Assembly (NCBI GenBank): GCA_934177725.1
Contig: CAKPPO010000019.1
Span: 1 to 32,784, forward strand
Reading direction: 5' to 3'
DNA from: an uncultured Clostridia bacterium
Lineage (GTDB): Bacteria > Bacillota > Clostridia > TANB77 > CAG-508
Length of the DNA: 32,784 nucleotides
Shown: in pieces, positions 24,001 through 31,863 of the stretch
Layout of the letters: the number at the start of each line of letters is the position of its first letter
Position numbering within the stretch: the first letter of the stretch is position 1
Position numbers and translations under genes: made by a program
The notes under the pieces: generated by a model
What the model was told of the DNA's origin: nothing
Database searches by the model: none
The model's input: only the letters and a program-made list of their open reading frames with translations

Positions 24001-25500
24001 TTTAGCTATATCTACTAATCTATAACTATCTAATTTAATATCTACTAAGCTTAAAACCTCATCTTTATAATCATGACTGTTATTAAGCAATATTTGCATA
24101 ATTTGATCATAATTATTTTTCTTCAATTCTGTTATTTCACTTAATCTTTTTTCTAAATTTTCAATTTTATTTTGATACTCATATAAATAATCTTTATCTT
24201 TGTATTTATCTAAAACTATTTGTATTGAATTTGATAATTCATTATTATTTTGTGTATCTGTAAGTAAAGTCATGCTTAAATCTCTAATTTCTATTGGTAA
24301 TTTGTCTTTTATAACTTCTAGAGCCTTTGATTTCTCACTTGTAACTAGAATTTTTTTGCCATATGAAACATAATTTGAAATCAGATTTGCTATTGTGTGT
24401 GATTTACCTGTTCCTGGAGGCCCTTGTACTAATACTAAATTACTATCATTTGTCTGTCTAACAACTTTGTATTGTTCTTCATTAGATGCTAATGGAAACA
24501 ACACTAATGATTCCTCATTATCTTCAGAATATAATAATTCTTTTATTTTTTCATCTTCTTTTTCAACAATTAAATATGGCAATATATTTTCAGGCTTAAA
24601 TTCATTATTGTCAATTTTATTTACTATATCATTTAAGTCTTCCATCCATAAAGTTGGTTGCTTCTTTCTTACAATAATATTGTCTTTATTAAAAATATAT
24701 GCTTTTTCTGGCTCTACATCACTATAAAAAGTGTCTTTTACATATTCATATTTAAAAGATGCACAATTTAAATATCTTTTATACAATTCGTCAAAATTTA
24801 TTTTGTCCTTCATCAAATACTGTTCTTCACATTCATTCTCTAATTTTAACAACGAGTCTCTATCTTTTATTTTAAAATCAAAACCTGCTAAAAAATTGTG
24901 TTCTATATTAGCTTTACTTTCTTTATCAATTCTTAAATATATTGTATTATTTTCTTGCTTTATATCAATTTTTATAGGAGCTTCAAAAATATGTCTTCTT
25001 ATTAAATATCCTTCTTTTGTCTTATACACAAATAACCCTTTTCCAAGTATTACCTCTATTTTTTCTTCAAACTCATTCTTTCTTCTATTTAATTCAAAAA
25101 ACATTTCATATATCGAATTATATTTTCTTATTAATTCATTAACCTTTTTTGCTTTCTTATATTCATTTATATATTGATTATATTTTTCTCTTATTTCTGT
25201 ATTAATGTCTTCATCATTATTCAACGATATTCCATTTTCATTTACTTCAACATAACCCTTTACTTCACTTGGTATTTTAGGCATAGCTTTTTCTACACTA
25301 ATATATTTAATAGTGAAATATTCTTCATCTCCAGATATATCCTTAGAAAAATCATGAATATCTGTTATATTTTCATATATATTTTTAAAATCTTCTATAT
25401 CAATTTCTGAATCAAATTTTTTATAGTCTAATACAACTCTAGTTTTCAATTCATATATTTCCTTTAAATACTCAAATAAGCTCTTCATTTTTTCTTCCAT
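21007..25500 (-). CDS. large SF1 helicase with C-terminal PD-(D/E)XK nuclease
   Basis: About 1,497 residues. The start region (YELKTRVVLDYKKFD) and a ~350-residue N-terminal part precede an SF1 Upf1/Dna2-like helicase. Walker A is GPPGTGKS at about 360. A long helical insertion spans roughly 430-1000. Motif II is VVIMDESSQ near 1040 with GDDKQISP after it, then EHFRCLPEI. Motifs V-VI are YEFQGDERDVIILS and NVAASRAKEQVIL. The C-terminal domain (about 1340-1450) has ELDFVI followed by IAIQCDGD and a WKFIRVRASQ strand, the pattern of a Vsr/MTES_1575-like restriction-endonuclease fold. Helicase-nuclease giants of this plan occur in phage-defence loci such as Hhe and, with a different nuclease, Mokosh. 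Start: ATG 25500; GTG 25506 and ATG 25488 are alternatives. It is the second gene of the operon. Confidence 0.9.
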   Translation of the reverse strand: MEEKMKSLFEYLKEIYELKTRVVLDYKKFDSEIDIEDFKNIYENITDIHDFSKDISGDEEYFTIKYISVEKAMPKIPSEVKGYVEVNENGISLNNDEDINTEIREKYNQYINEYKKAKKVNELIRKYNSIYEMFFELNRRKNEFEEKIEVILGKGLFVYKTKEGYLIRRHIFEAPIKIDIKQENNTIYLRIDKESKANIEHNFLAGFDFKIKDRDSLLKLENECEEQYLMKDKINFDELYKRYLNCASFKYEYVKDTFYSDVEPEKAYIFNKDNIIVRKKQPTLWMEDLNDIVNKIDNNEFKPENILPYLIVEKEDEKIKELLYSEDNEESLVLFPLASNEEQYKVVRQTNDSNLVLVQGPPGTGKSHTIANLISNYVSYGKKILVTSEKSKALEVIKDKLPIEIRDLSMTLLTDTQNNNELSNSIQIVLDKYKDKDYLYEYQNKIENLEKRLSEITELKKNNYDQIMQILLNNSHDYKDEVLSLVDIKLDSYRLVDIAKYLNNNTKYNYIEDTNNYNNISFDKEMLLEINAIINDLKKYKDFIVGREFDLPEQIDWESYELAIENIKNIENSQIVDELIKEGIDDRNLKDYDINMLSNTISNVIKLENLYDRKYITENCTYKPRMTNLQAIIDDCNKSKEFFENTETELIGNNIELKSNEKINLSKALNTVYEALTNDGKVSILEKIKYKKEISELSNIIVNNKRLDENITEENLKLALAKIKYELKVGKIKNDIAGTLRESSLWELVNEKEFSRTLEVLIEMLSTFINYSQIVTDLKDALSDIFRTNVKVLQYIKNEEYEKIYEEITKVIDYSEYLNSQTSYDDKLHNLETLSVKTYDVFEKIIEAIKDKDIESFKNEREKIEKIYIVDEKYNELKRKYENETQNYPAFINKYISIEDEERRNIIKNFDEILKYYRLNMYFFYQELNNQKFSELLDKKEKIQKQEKDIVVKLIEQKSWYNQINNMTNTICKALSQWLSLKTKLGKGTGKRANIIRREMQEQMQVAKEAIPIWIMPLDKVIEQYPYSNKPQFDVVIMDESSQSSIISLTALLRGKKMIIVGDDKQISPISVGITIDSLKELQSKYLTNIGLGVGFDMDMSIYDLAQNVCGSKKVVLKEHFRCLPEIIGFSNKYFYGDQINCLKVRSKENTIKNPIETYYLEDATVNAVSSNYLINKKEIDKIIEILKSIENNKSYNKKDIGIIVLQNSNAQIKMLNTAIWQNFSSDFIKERKIKIGNSYEFQGDERDVIILSMVISKKQDDGETRIVKALTTKEFERSFNVAASRAKEQVILVYSIHPNELSKECLRYKLITYYNTFDKNEKIDRDIKLNTDFEKELYIELRKNKIEAMSHFKIGKYELDFVIDDENGKKIAIQCDGDECKSKEEYEADISEQDVLIRCGWKFIRVRASQFYANKEKTVSELIIKINNILSEEDSFNIVEPVFKLKDFEESIEKSEGKQEFEDNKDEDKNNIEDKISEITKNINLTNIYVNDSNKE

Positions 25501-25534
25501 AAACACTCATTCCTCTTATTCTATCTTTTTATTA

Positions 25535-26803
25535 CTATTTCAATTTATATACTACATTCTTTGAAAATCCTGTCTTTTCTATTATATCTTTTTCTAACAT
25601 TTCATTTAAAACATTTATTGTAGCACTTTTTCCTAAATTCAATACATTTTCAAAATTTTCTCTTGTCCCTTGGATATTTTGTTTTAGGTAATCTATAATT
25701 AATACATATTCATTTTTCAAATTTAGTTTTGGTAATATAACGAGAAAACTATTCGGTGCGACTTTTATTTCTGGACTTTTTAATGATATTTTATATTCTT
25801 CATACATTCTTGGTATTCCAGTTCCATATGCTTCTACAAAATTTAATCTATGAAAGATATTTACGAGATTTGGATTTCTAGATGATGAACTTCCAAGTTT
25901 TATATCTTCTATTGTCAATCCACTCACTAATCCTCCTAAACTTAAAAATTCTATTTTTTCGTTGAATATATGAATTAAATTACTTCCATTTATTTCATAA
26001 TCTCTATGTGTAATAATGTTACATAATAATTCTCTTAGGCTATTTTTGGGATACTCATATCTATCTATTCTTTCCATTCCATCTATTTTACTACTCATAC
26101 TATTGTTTAACATTAAATATTCATATGCATTTTCTAATTGACTTAATATGCTTTCATCAGAAAATTCCTTACTATCTAAAAATTCTGATTTTGTATTATC
26201 TTTATATCTAGCTACTTTTATAGAATATGGACATTGATCTGATATTAATAACGCTAAATTTGTATACTTATTATCTGCATTAATTAATCCCAAATTCTTT
26301 TTTTCTATATCTCCAAAAGCAATATTCTTCTTTTTAAATATTTTATTAGCATAAGTAAAAGTTAAATCTTGATTAATACTAATATTCTTTTCGAATGAAA
26401 TTCCTGATGACTCTACTATCATTTCTTTTATTGTTTCTTTTTTGGCGCGTTGCACTGTTGCTCCTAATCTAACAAAAACTCCATCTATTGTCATGCCTTT
26501 TGATTTTATATAATATGGCTTATTAGTTCCTCTTAAAACCTCTACTACTATTATTTCTTTATTATCTTCTCTTTCAATTCTACTTGAAACCAAAAAATTT
26601 ACTGATGGCTCTATGCTATCATTTATTTTACTACTTAACCTATCTAAATCTTCTTTTGCATTTTTTAGTCCTACAACTTTACCATTATCATCATAACCTA
26701 GAATAATTGTACCACCAGTTGTATTACAAAAAGCAATTATTTCTTTAACAATTGAGTCTGTTAATTCTCTTTTAAATTCTAAATTATTATTCTCTGTTAT
26801 CAA
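25535..26803 (-). CDS. AlbA_2 (Schlafen-like) ATP-binding protein
   Basis: About 422 residues. The N-terminal AlbA_2/Schlafen-like domain begins NNLEFKRELTDSIVKEIIAFCNTTGG and continues with GYDDNGKVVGL. A GHKL ATPase-like region follows at about 270-345 (LRELLCNIITHRDYE, then EFLSLGGL and AYGTGIPRM). A C-terminal winged helix-type segment ends the protein. Such proteins are often called putative transcriptional regulators and several belong to defence loci. The correct start is TTG at 26803: GAGGTGA lies just before it and a perfect promoter (26835-26863) lies upstream, inside what a longer frame would translate. It precedes the helicase by 34 bp and is probably the first gene of the five-gene operon. 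Confidence 0.87.
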   Translation of the reverse strand: MITENNNLEFKRELTDSIVKEIIAFCNTTGGTIILGYDDNGKVVGLKNAKEDLDRLSSKINDSIEPSVNFLVSSRIEREDNKEIIVVEVLRGTNKPYYIKSKGMTIDGVFVRLGATVQRAKKETIKEMIVESSGISFEKNISINQDLTFTYANKIFKKKNIAFGDIEKKNLGLINADNKYTNLALLISDQCPYSIKVARYKDNTKSEFLDSKEFSDESILSQLENAYEYLMLNNSMSSKIDGMERIDRYEYPKNSLRELLCNIITHRDYEINGSNLIHIFNEKIEFLSLGGLVSGLTIEDIKLGSSSSRNPNLVNIFHRLNFVEAYGTGIPRMYEEYKISLKSPEIKVAPNSFLVILPKLNLKNEYVLIIDYLKQNIQGTRENFENVLNLGKSATINVLNEMLEKDIIEKTGFSKNVVYKLK

Positions 26804-26834
26804 AAGAATCACCTCTTTCTTTTTTATCACTATT

Positions 26835-26863
26835 ATTATATCAATTTTTAAATTTTTTATCAA
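26835..26863 (-). promoter_or_regulatory. sigma-A promoter of the five-gene operon
   Basis: Minus strand TTGATA (26858-26863), 17-bp spacer, TATAAT (26835-26840), predicted start about 25 bp before the TTG start codon. It shows that the operon is transcribed independently of the mobilization genes. Confidence 0.8.
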
Positions 26864-26875
26864 CACTTTTGACCA

Positions 26876-26895
26876 CATTCGTTTTTTTTCGTCCA
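26876..26895 (-). repeat. direct repeat, copy 1 (possible operator)
   Basis: Twenty-base sequence (minus strand TGGACGAA..AACGAATG) that recurs at 26963-26982 with two differences. This copy lies 12 bp upstream of the operon -35 box. Confidence 0.65.
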
Positions 26896-26924
26896 CTTTT
26901 ATATTGTATTCTAAAAGTAAAAAC

Positions 26925-26956
26925 GCCACAATTATTGTATTTTAAATATTTGTGGC
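26925..26956 (-). terminator. terminator of the mobilization gene cluster
   Basis: Minus strand stem GCCACAA/TTGTGGC with an 18-base AT-rich loop, followed by GTTTTTAC. It separates tnpV from the operon promoter. Confidence 0.75.
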
Positions 26957-26962
26957 ATTTTT

Positions 26963-26982
26963 CATTCGTTTTCATTCGTCCA
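26963..26982 (-). repeat. direct repeat, copy 2 (possible operator)
   Basis: Second copy of the 20-base repeat, on the other side of the terminator hairpin, 87 bp from the first copy, in the same orientation. Confidence 0.65.
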
Positions 26983-27052
26983 TTTTATAAATAAAACAAC
27001 TCAATTACATCTGCAAATCCATTTCTCTAATATTTTTCATTCGCATCCTCTC

Positions 27053-27442
27053 CTATACATATATTAATTCATTAAAAACTATTTCTTCTGCTTGATTCTT
27101 AAAGTTATTCATCATCCCAACCCAATAAAGCATATCTGTATTTTTCATATCTTCTGTTAAATTGCTTTTGAATTTTAATTGTTTTATTATTTTCTCTACT
27201 CTTTCAGTTGCAGTTTCTTGAATCTCTTTCAAATGACTATTTAAAGTTCCATCCATTAACATTATTGAATATTCAGCTTTTTTATTTTCTTTTAGGTAAT
27301 TCAATCTCATTCTACCATATTTATTTAAAGTAATCTTTTCCTGTTCTGGCATTACAAGATTTGGAATATAATAATCTCCTTCTAAATGATATTCAATTCC
27401 AGTTCTTTTGTCTTTTTTTGTTTTTTGTAATTCTTTATTCAT
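27053..27442 (-). CDS. tnpV: TnpV-like transposon protein
   Basis: 129-residue protein of the TnpV family, carried by Tn4451-type and other clostridial mobilizable elements; its function is unknown. The family pattern is plain: YHLEGDYYIPNLVMPEQE at the start, then KYGRMRLNYLKE, LNSHLKEIQETATER, and the ending WVGMMNNFKNQAEEIVFNELIY. Full length. It is the last gene of the mobilization cluster, 2 bp after the preceding gene, and is followed by the hairpin at 26925-26956. It is strong evidence that the surrounding DNA is a mobilizable element. Confidence 0.92.
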   Translation of the reverse strand: MNKELQKTKKDKRTGIEYHLEGDYYIPNLVMPEQEKITLNKYGRMRLNYLKENKKAEYSIMLMDGTLNSHLKEIQETATERVEKIIKQLKFKSNLTEDMKNTDMLYWVGMMNNFKNQAEEIVFNELIYV

Positions 27443-27444
27443 AA

Positions 27445-27756
27445 CTATTTATCTCCTTTGTTTTCTTTTATTTTTAATTCTTTGTAATAATCTGTTTTAG
27501 CTTTTTTCTTTACTAAGTACAAACATTCTTGCACAAGCCATTTAAGTTCATTTGAATATGCTCTATATATAACACCATCTTCTAATCTTCCTTCCGTTTG
27601 TTTTTCATGTAAATAAACATACTTTTCAAATTTTTCACTTAACTGTTCTGCTCTTTGTTTGATTTCTTTGTTTTTGCTATTTTTATTATCATTAATAATC
27701 TGCATTAATTTATTATATTCTTCTCTACTAAAGTAGATATTATCTTTACTTGACAT
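27445..27756 (-). CDS. small hypothetical protein of the mobilization cluster
   Basis: 103-residue, highly charged, probably all-helical protein starting MSSKDNIYFSREEYNKLMQI. There is no recognisable domain. It is tightly packed between the relaxase gene (16 bp upstream) and tnpV (2 bp downstream), with AGGAGG before the ATG. A role as an accessory DNA-binding or relaxosome protein is plausible from position and size only. Confidence 0.75.
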   Translation of the reverse strand: MSSKDNIYFSREEYNKLMQIINDNKNSKNKEIKQRAEQLSEKFEKYVYLHEKQTEGRLEDGVIYRAYSNELKWLVQECLYLVKKKAKTDYYKELKIKENKGDK

Positions 27757-27772
27757 TGTTTTGAGTCCTCCT

Positions 27773-29188
27773 TTAACCTAAATTATAATCATTCTTTTTC
27801 TTTCCTTTTTTAGCTTGTTTTTCTACTAATTCTTCAGTAGTTAATACTTTTCTTGTTGTATCATGTACTATATCAGAATCATTATCGTCAAATATTCCAC
27901 TTTTGGCTAAATCTTCTGCAACAATAGTATAACTCCTCTTATCTTCTGGAATATTATCAAATCTTTCATCAAATATCTTAATTTGAAATCTTTTAATTAA
28001 TCTTCTCCAAAATTCTTTAAACTTGCTTAATTCTGTTTTAACTTTATTTAAAGCTATTTCTAATTTATTGATTTTTTTATCCTTAAATTTTATTTCTTCC
28101 TTTAATTCAGCAATAGTCTTGTCTTTTTCGATATTACTATAATACAATCTCTCTCTCTCATTTTCTAAATTCTTATAGTTTTTCTCAACCTTATCAATAG
28201 TAATATTTAGGTCATTAACACTTTTTATACTTTTAGTAGTATCTTTTACTTGTTCTGTATAATTTAAGACTTTATCAATATTCTCGTTTGAAATAAGTTT
28301 ATTATTTTTATCAAGCAATGGTGATTTTAAATTATTAAGAATTTTTTTAATTTTCTGCGTTTCAACATCTAAATTATCGCTTTTACTATTAGCCTCTTTT
28401 AATCTTTTAGTATTCTTTTCTTGTTCTCTTTTTAATTCACTATAACCACCCATATCATTAACATTAATATCTCGATTTCTACCTTTTTGCTTTTGCTTTA
28501 ATTTTGCATTTTGCTCATAAACTTCATTAAATTTTTCAATACAATATTTTCTCATTTTATCTTGAATCTCTTTTAATGAAGCTTTTGTAAATATTTGAGA
28601 TTTAGCAACTTGCTTCTTCATTCCGTTTTTATAACCATCTTTTACAGGTACTCCTACTAAGTGCATATGTGGAGATGTTTCATCATAATGTACTACTGCA
28701 TTTGCAACTTTAAAAGCTGGTACAACTTCCACAAATTTATAAATCTGGTCTTTATAAACTTCTGTCATTTGCTTTTTATATTCTCTTGTTTTACCATTCC
28801 AAAAATTCATATCGCCAAGTTCTATTATAAGTTCACAAGCTAAATCATGTTTGCTATCTTTTGAAATATGAATAAAATAATCTCCTATTCTTCTGTCTTT
28901 TCTTACTTTATTATCATATTCAATTTGAGCTTCTTGAAATTCTTTTAAATACACATTCTTTACATCTTGATATAAATCATTTGTACCATAAACAACTTCA
29001 ATATCTTCAATCTTTTTATCGTAATTTCTTAAATTATGCTTATTAACTTTGGATAATTGCTGACTATTTTGAATAGCATTATTACTTAATGAAGTTGTAT
29101 CAGATGGATTATTTTTTGCTACTCTCTTTCCCAACTTTGATCTGTTTTTATCGCTACCTAAATGAATAGAATATGCTAGTTCTTGCAT
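27773..29188 (-). CDS. MobV-family relaxase (Mob/Pre), TnpZ-like
   Basis: Relaxase that should nick the element's oriT to start mobilization by a helper conjugation system. The 471-residue product has the Mob_Pre N-terminal half with HNLRNYD near residue 51. The metal-binding motif VVHYDETSPHMHL, around residues 166-178, gives the His-x-Asp-Glu..His-x-His pattern. The C-terminal half (about 220-400) is a long predicted coiled coil, typical of the family. It corresponds to TnpZ in Tn4451-type transposons. Upstream lies a 334-bp field of inverted repeats that probably holds oriT. It is the first gene of a three-gene cluster. Confidence 0.92.
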   Translation of the reverse strand: MQELAYSIHLGSDKNRSKLGKRVAKNNPSDTTSLSNNAIQNSQQLSKVNKHNLRNYDKKIEDIEVVYGTNDLYQDVKNVYLKEFQEAQIEYDNKVRKDRRIGDYFIHISKDSKHDLACELIIELGDMNFWNGKTREYKKQMTEVYKDQIYKFVEVVPAFKVANAVVHYDETSPHMHLVGVPVKDGYKNGMKKQVAKSQIFTKASLKEIQDKMRKYCIEKFNEVYEQNAKLKQKQKGRNRDINVNDMGGYSELKREQEKNTKRLKEANSKSDNLDVETQKIKKILNNLKSPLLDKNNKLISNENIDKVLNYTEQVKDTTKSIKSVNDLNITIDKVEKNYKNLENERERLYYSNIEKDKTIAELKEEIKFKDKKINKLEIALNKVKTELSKFKEFWRRLIKRFQIKIFDERFDNIPEDKRSYTIVAEDLAKSGIFDDNDSDIVHDTTRKVLTTEELVEKQAKKGKKKNDYNLG

Positions 29189-29522
29189 CGTAAATTGTTC
29201 CTTTCTATAAAAATACTTCGTATATTTCTCTTAAAAAGCTTCTTCGAATATGCTAAGAATTAGCGAATAGATAAATAAAATTTGTTTTGCTTTATACAAA
29301 TTTTATTTAGATATTTTTCATCAAAACGACTTGTAAAATGAAATTTTACACTTGATTTTCTGATAAGAAAATCATTCGTTTTTGATGAAAAGATAGCTAA
29401 TTCGATGCCTCGCAGAGCCCCCGAGTTTTGATAGAATGTCAAAACTCATAGGGGGTTAGGAATTTTGACAAAGTCAAATTCCTGCTTCGTAGCCTTTCTT
29501 CGAAATGCTACTTCAGATTAAG
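29189..29522. other. non-coding inverted-repeat field, candidate oriT and regulatory region
   Basis: No gene. Seven inverted repeats are packed here. IR1 is 29273-29285/29296-29308 (13 bp). IR2 is 29315-29329/29376-29391 and encloses IR3 (29333-29339/29343-29349) and IR4 (29354-29360/29367-29373). IR5 is 29423-29431/29439-29447, flanked by C5/G5 (29418-29422/29451-29455). IR6 is 29459-29469/29473-29482. IR7 is 29489-29493/29507-29511 with a TTCG-type loop. The position between recombinase and MobV relaxase fits an origin of transfer, since MobV origins lie just upstream of the relaxase gene. The exact nick site is not identified. Confidence 0.7.
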
Positions 29523-31464
29523 CTAATCTTCGGAGCTTTCTTCTTCATCTTCTGTTTGCTCTGTCTTATATAAAACTAAATCAGAAATTACCTCATAGTA
29601 ATTGTCCAATTCATTTTTATCTGTTATTCCTTTTTCACGATAAGACACTGCACCAAGTTTTTCTCTAATCTTTCCTTTTGAATCTTTTATAGGAAAACTT
29701 TTATTGTTATCTACAAATACTGCTCTCATTAATCTTTCATTACCTTTTTCTCTTGGCATTGTAATCATCTTATCTTCTTGAACATACGAATGAGTCCAAT
29801 CATAAACATCTTCGTAATATTTTACATCATAATGTTCTTTTAAATTTTCAATGTACTCATTTAATTCTGATTTAGTAATTCTAGGTGTACTTTTTATTAC
29901 TGATATACCTTGCATATCTTCCGTTGGTTTTGCTAGGTCGATACAATCAGCCTTATTTAATTTTTTAAGTTCATCTAGGTATCTACTTCTAAAGTTTATT
30001 TTAATAATTTTAAAACTATCATTTTCTTCATCTTTTTCTAATACCATTGACTCAATAAATTTAGAAATGAATTCTTGCTTTTCAAGTTTGGTTTTTGTGT
30101 CCCATTCTGTCTTTAAATCTTCTACAAAACTATCACTGCTTAATCTGGATTCAATTTCAAAATCTCTGTCTGCCATAATCTTCATTAAAGAAAAATGTTC
30201 GGTATCAATTTCCATATTCTTCATTTTGTCTTGCTCTAACTTATTAAGCTTTTTCTCAATACTTTTATAGTCTTCTGCAAAATCTTCCATCTCAACTATT
30301 CCAGACATAAAAGCTTTTTTAATTCTATTTCTCTGTTTTTCTAACTCTGCAATTTCTTTATCAATATTTTCTGTATTCACTTCTTCTTTTTCTGCTAATA
30401 TAGGATAGAAATATTTTTTTACAACTTCATCATATTCTACCAAGCTAAGAATAAAGTTTAGTAATACATCTTCGATTTTATCTTCTCTAAAGTAAAGATG
30501 ACAATCTCCACAGTTATAATACATATATTTTTTCTTTTTACCACCTGCCCCTTTACATAGCATTAATTTACCGCATTTAGGACAGATAAGTTTTTGAAAG
30601 AATATATAAACTCTATCTCTTGAAAATGATTGCTTATTTTTTTCTTTTTGAATTTGTACTTCTTCCCATTCTGCTCTTGTTATAATAGGTGCTACAACAT
30701 CAGTATATATCTCTTCTTTACTTTCATCTTTAAGAGTTTTATTTCTAACGTAATCGCCTACATATATTCTGTTATTTATAATAGTTCTGACTGCTGCCTC
30801 AGTCCATTTATTATGTTTTGGGTATAAAACTTTTTCTTCATCTAATATACAAGATATTTGATAATAGCTTTTCCCTTCTAAATACATATTAAATATTCTT
30901 TTTACTATATCTTTAGTATTAGGATCTATCTTTACAACTTTGTCTTTATCTCTATAATAACCAAGTGGACAAGTTCCAGGTAAATGACCTGCCTTTATTG
31001 CTCCACTCATTCCAAATTTTGTTCTTTCTGATACAACTTCTATCTCTAATTGAGAAAGAACTGTTAACATTCTAACAAAGAATCTACCATTAGCTGTTGA
31101 AGTATTAACATCATCTCTTTCACAAATAAGATAACAATCATACTTCTCTAATTCTGCAATTAAAAGTTCCAAATCTCTGACTGAACGAGTTACTCTATCA
31201 AGCTTATATGCAACTATATAATTAATTTTTCCTTTTCTCATATCATCCATCATTTCTTGAAATCCTGGTCTATGTTCCATGTCTTTAGCACTTATACCAC
31301 GATCTTGATACACTTTATAAACTTGGTATTCTTTAAAAGCACACAATTGCTTTAATTTTTCTTCTTGTTCTCCTAAGCTAAAACCTTCACGAGCTTGGTC
31401 TTCTGTACTAACACGAATATAAATACCAGCAATTCTTTTTTTCTTCTTGAATCTTTGAATCCAT
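29523..31464 (-). CDS. large serine recombinase (TnpX-like), frameshifted near the start
   Basis: Excises and inserts the element through a serine-resolvase mechanism. The N-terminal catalytic domain has IYIRVSTEDQ with the nucleophilic serine, the DRGISAKDMEHRPGF segment, AYKLDRVTR and SERTKFGM. A recombinase domain then carries PLGY and the YYQISCILDEE segment. The zinc ribbon CPKCGK..CGDC is near residue 300, followed by coiled coil. The ribosome site AAAGGAG and ATG (31464) start a frame that ends after 18 codons. Dropping one A from the A7 run just after GAAG joins it to the long frame, giving about 646 residues starting MDSKIQEEKRIAG. Without that the catalytic serine has no start codon, so it is an error or an inactivated recombinase. 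Confidence 0.88.
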
Positions 31465-31496
31465 TTATATCGTCTCCTTTCTCATAAAAACACAAA

Positions 31497-31534
31497 AGAG
31501 TATTAGAAGCATTTATATGCTAAACTAATACTCT
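31497..31534 (-). promoter_or_regulatory. attenuator-like hairpin upstream of the recombinase
   Basis: Stem AGAGTATTA/TAATACTCT with an inner AGCAT/ATGCT, followed on the minus strand by TTTTGTGTTTTT and then the recombinase ribosome binding site. It could be a leader terminator that limits recombinase expression, or a binding site near the element end. Confidence 0.55.
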
Positions 31535-31596
31535 AAATATATTTATATGTTATTTTGTTGTGATGTTAGTAGAAAAAATCAAATACACTTAAAATA

Positions 31597-31863
31597 TTAG
31601 TTTACCATATCTTGCAGTCTAGCAATTGGATACTTATTCTCTAAATTACCTATATAGAAATACTCATGATTATTAAAAAATAGAAATAATTTTTCTTTAA
31701 TAATAACTCTATGTGGCTCTACATAGGCTAAATTAGTATGCTCAATAATTTTTAGACTACCGTTCTTTATCATTGGTACACAATTATTAAAAGTGCAAGC
31801 CCATTTAATTTTTGAACATAGTTCATCAGTCATATTAATTTTTCTTTTAACGATATCTATCAT
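31597..31863 (-). CDS. small hypothetical protein near the element end
   Basis: About 88 residues from the ATG at 31863, preceded by a GGGGG-containing site at ten bases; an earlier ATG at 31896 has no good site. The sequence (MIDIVKRKINMTDELCSKIK, later EHTNLAYVEPHRVIIKEK) has no domain I recognise. The C-terminal half looks beta-rich and aromatic (FLFFNNHEYFYIG). It lies between the recombinase and the terminator of the rRNA-tRNA operon, so it may be the outermost gene of the mobile element. Confidence 0.6.
   Translation of the reverse strand: MIDIVKRKINMTDELCSKIKWACTFNNCVPMIKNGSLKIIEHTNLAYVEPHRVIIKEKLFLFFNNHEYFYIGNLENKYPIARLQDMVN

Noticed and set aside
23303..25410. Plus-strand frames of 60-150 codons opposite the large helicase gene
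   Set aside because: They are antisense shadows with low-complexity Ser/Phe/Ile content and no ribosome binding sites.
26804..26929. N-terminal extension of the AlbA_2 protein from an ATG at 26929
   Set aside because: The extension would translate the promoter and one operator-like repeat; the TTG at 26803 has a proper ribosome binding site.
29260..29442. 60-codon minus-strand frame (MTFYQNSGALRG...) between recombinase and relaxase
   Set aside because: It lies entirely within inverted repeats, has no convincing ribosome binding site, and its codons simply read the palindromes.
31430..31464. Programmed -1 frameshift on the A-AAA-AAG sequence at the start of the recombinase gene
   Set aside because: The heptamer is in the correct phase, but a -1 slip leads to the wrong frame. 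The catalytic frame needs a +1 shift or loss of one A, so an indel is the simpler explanation.
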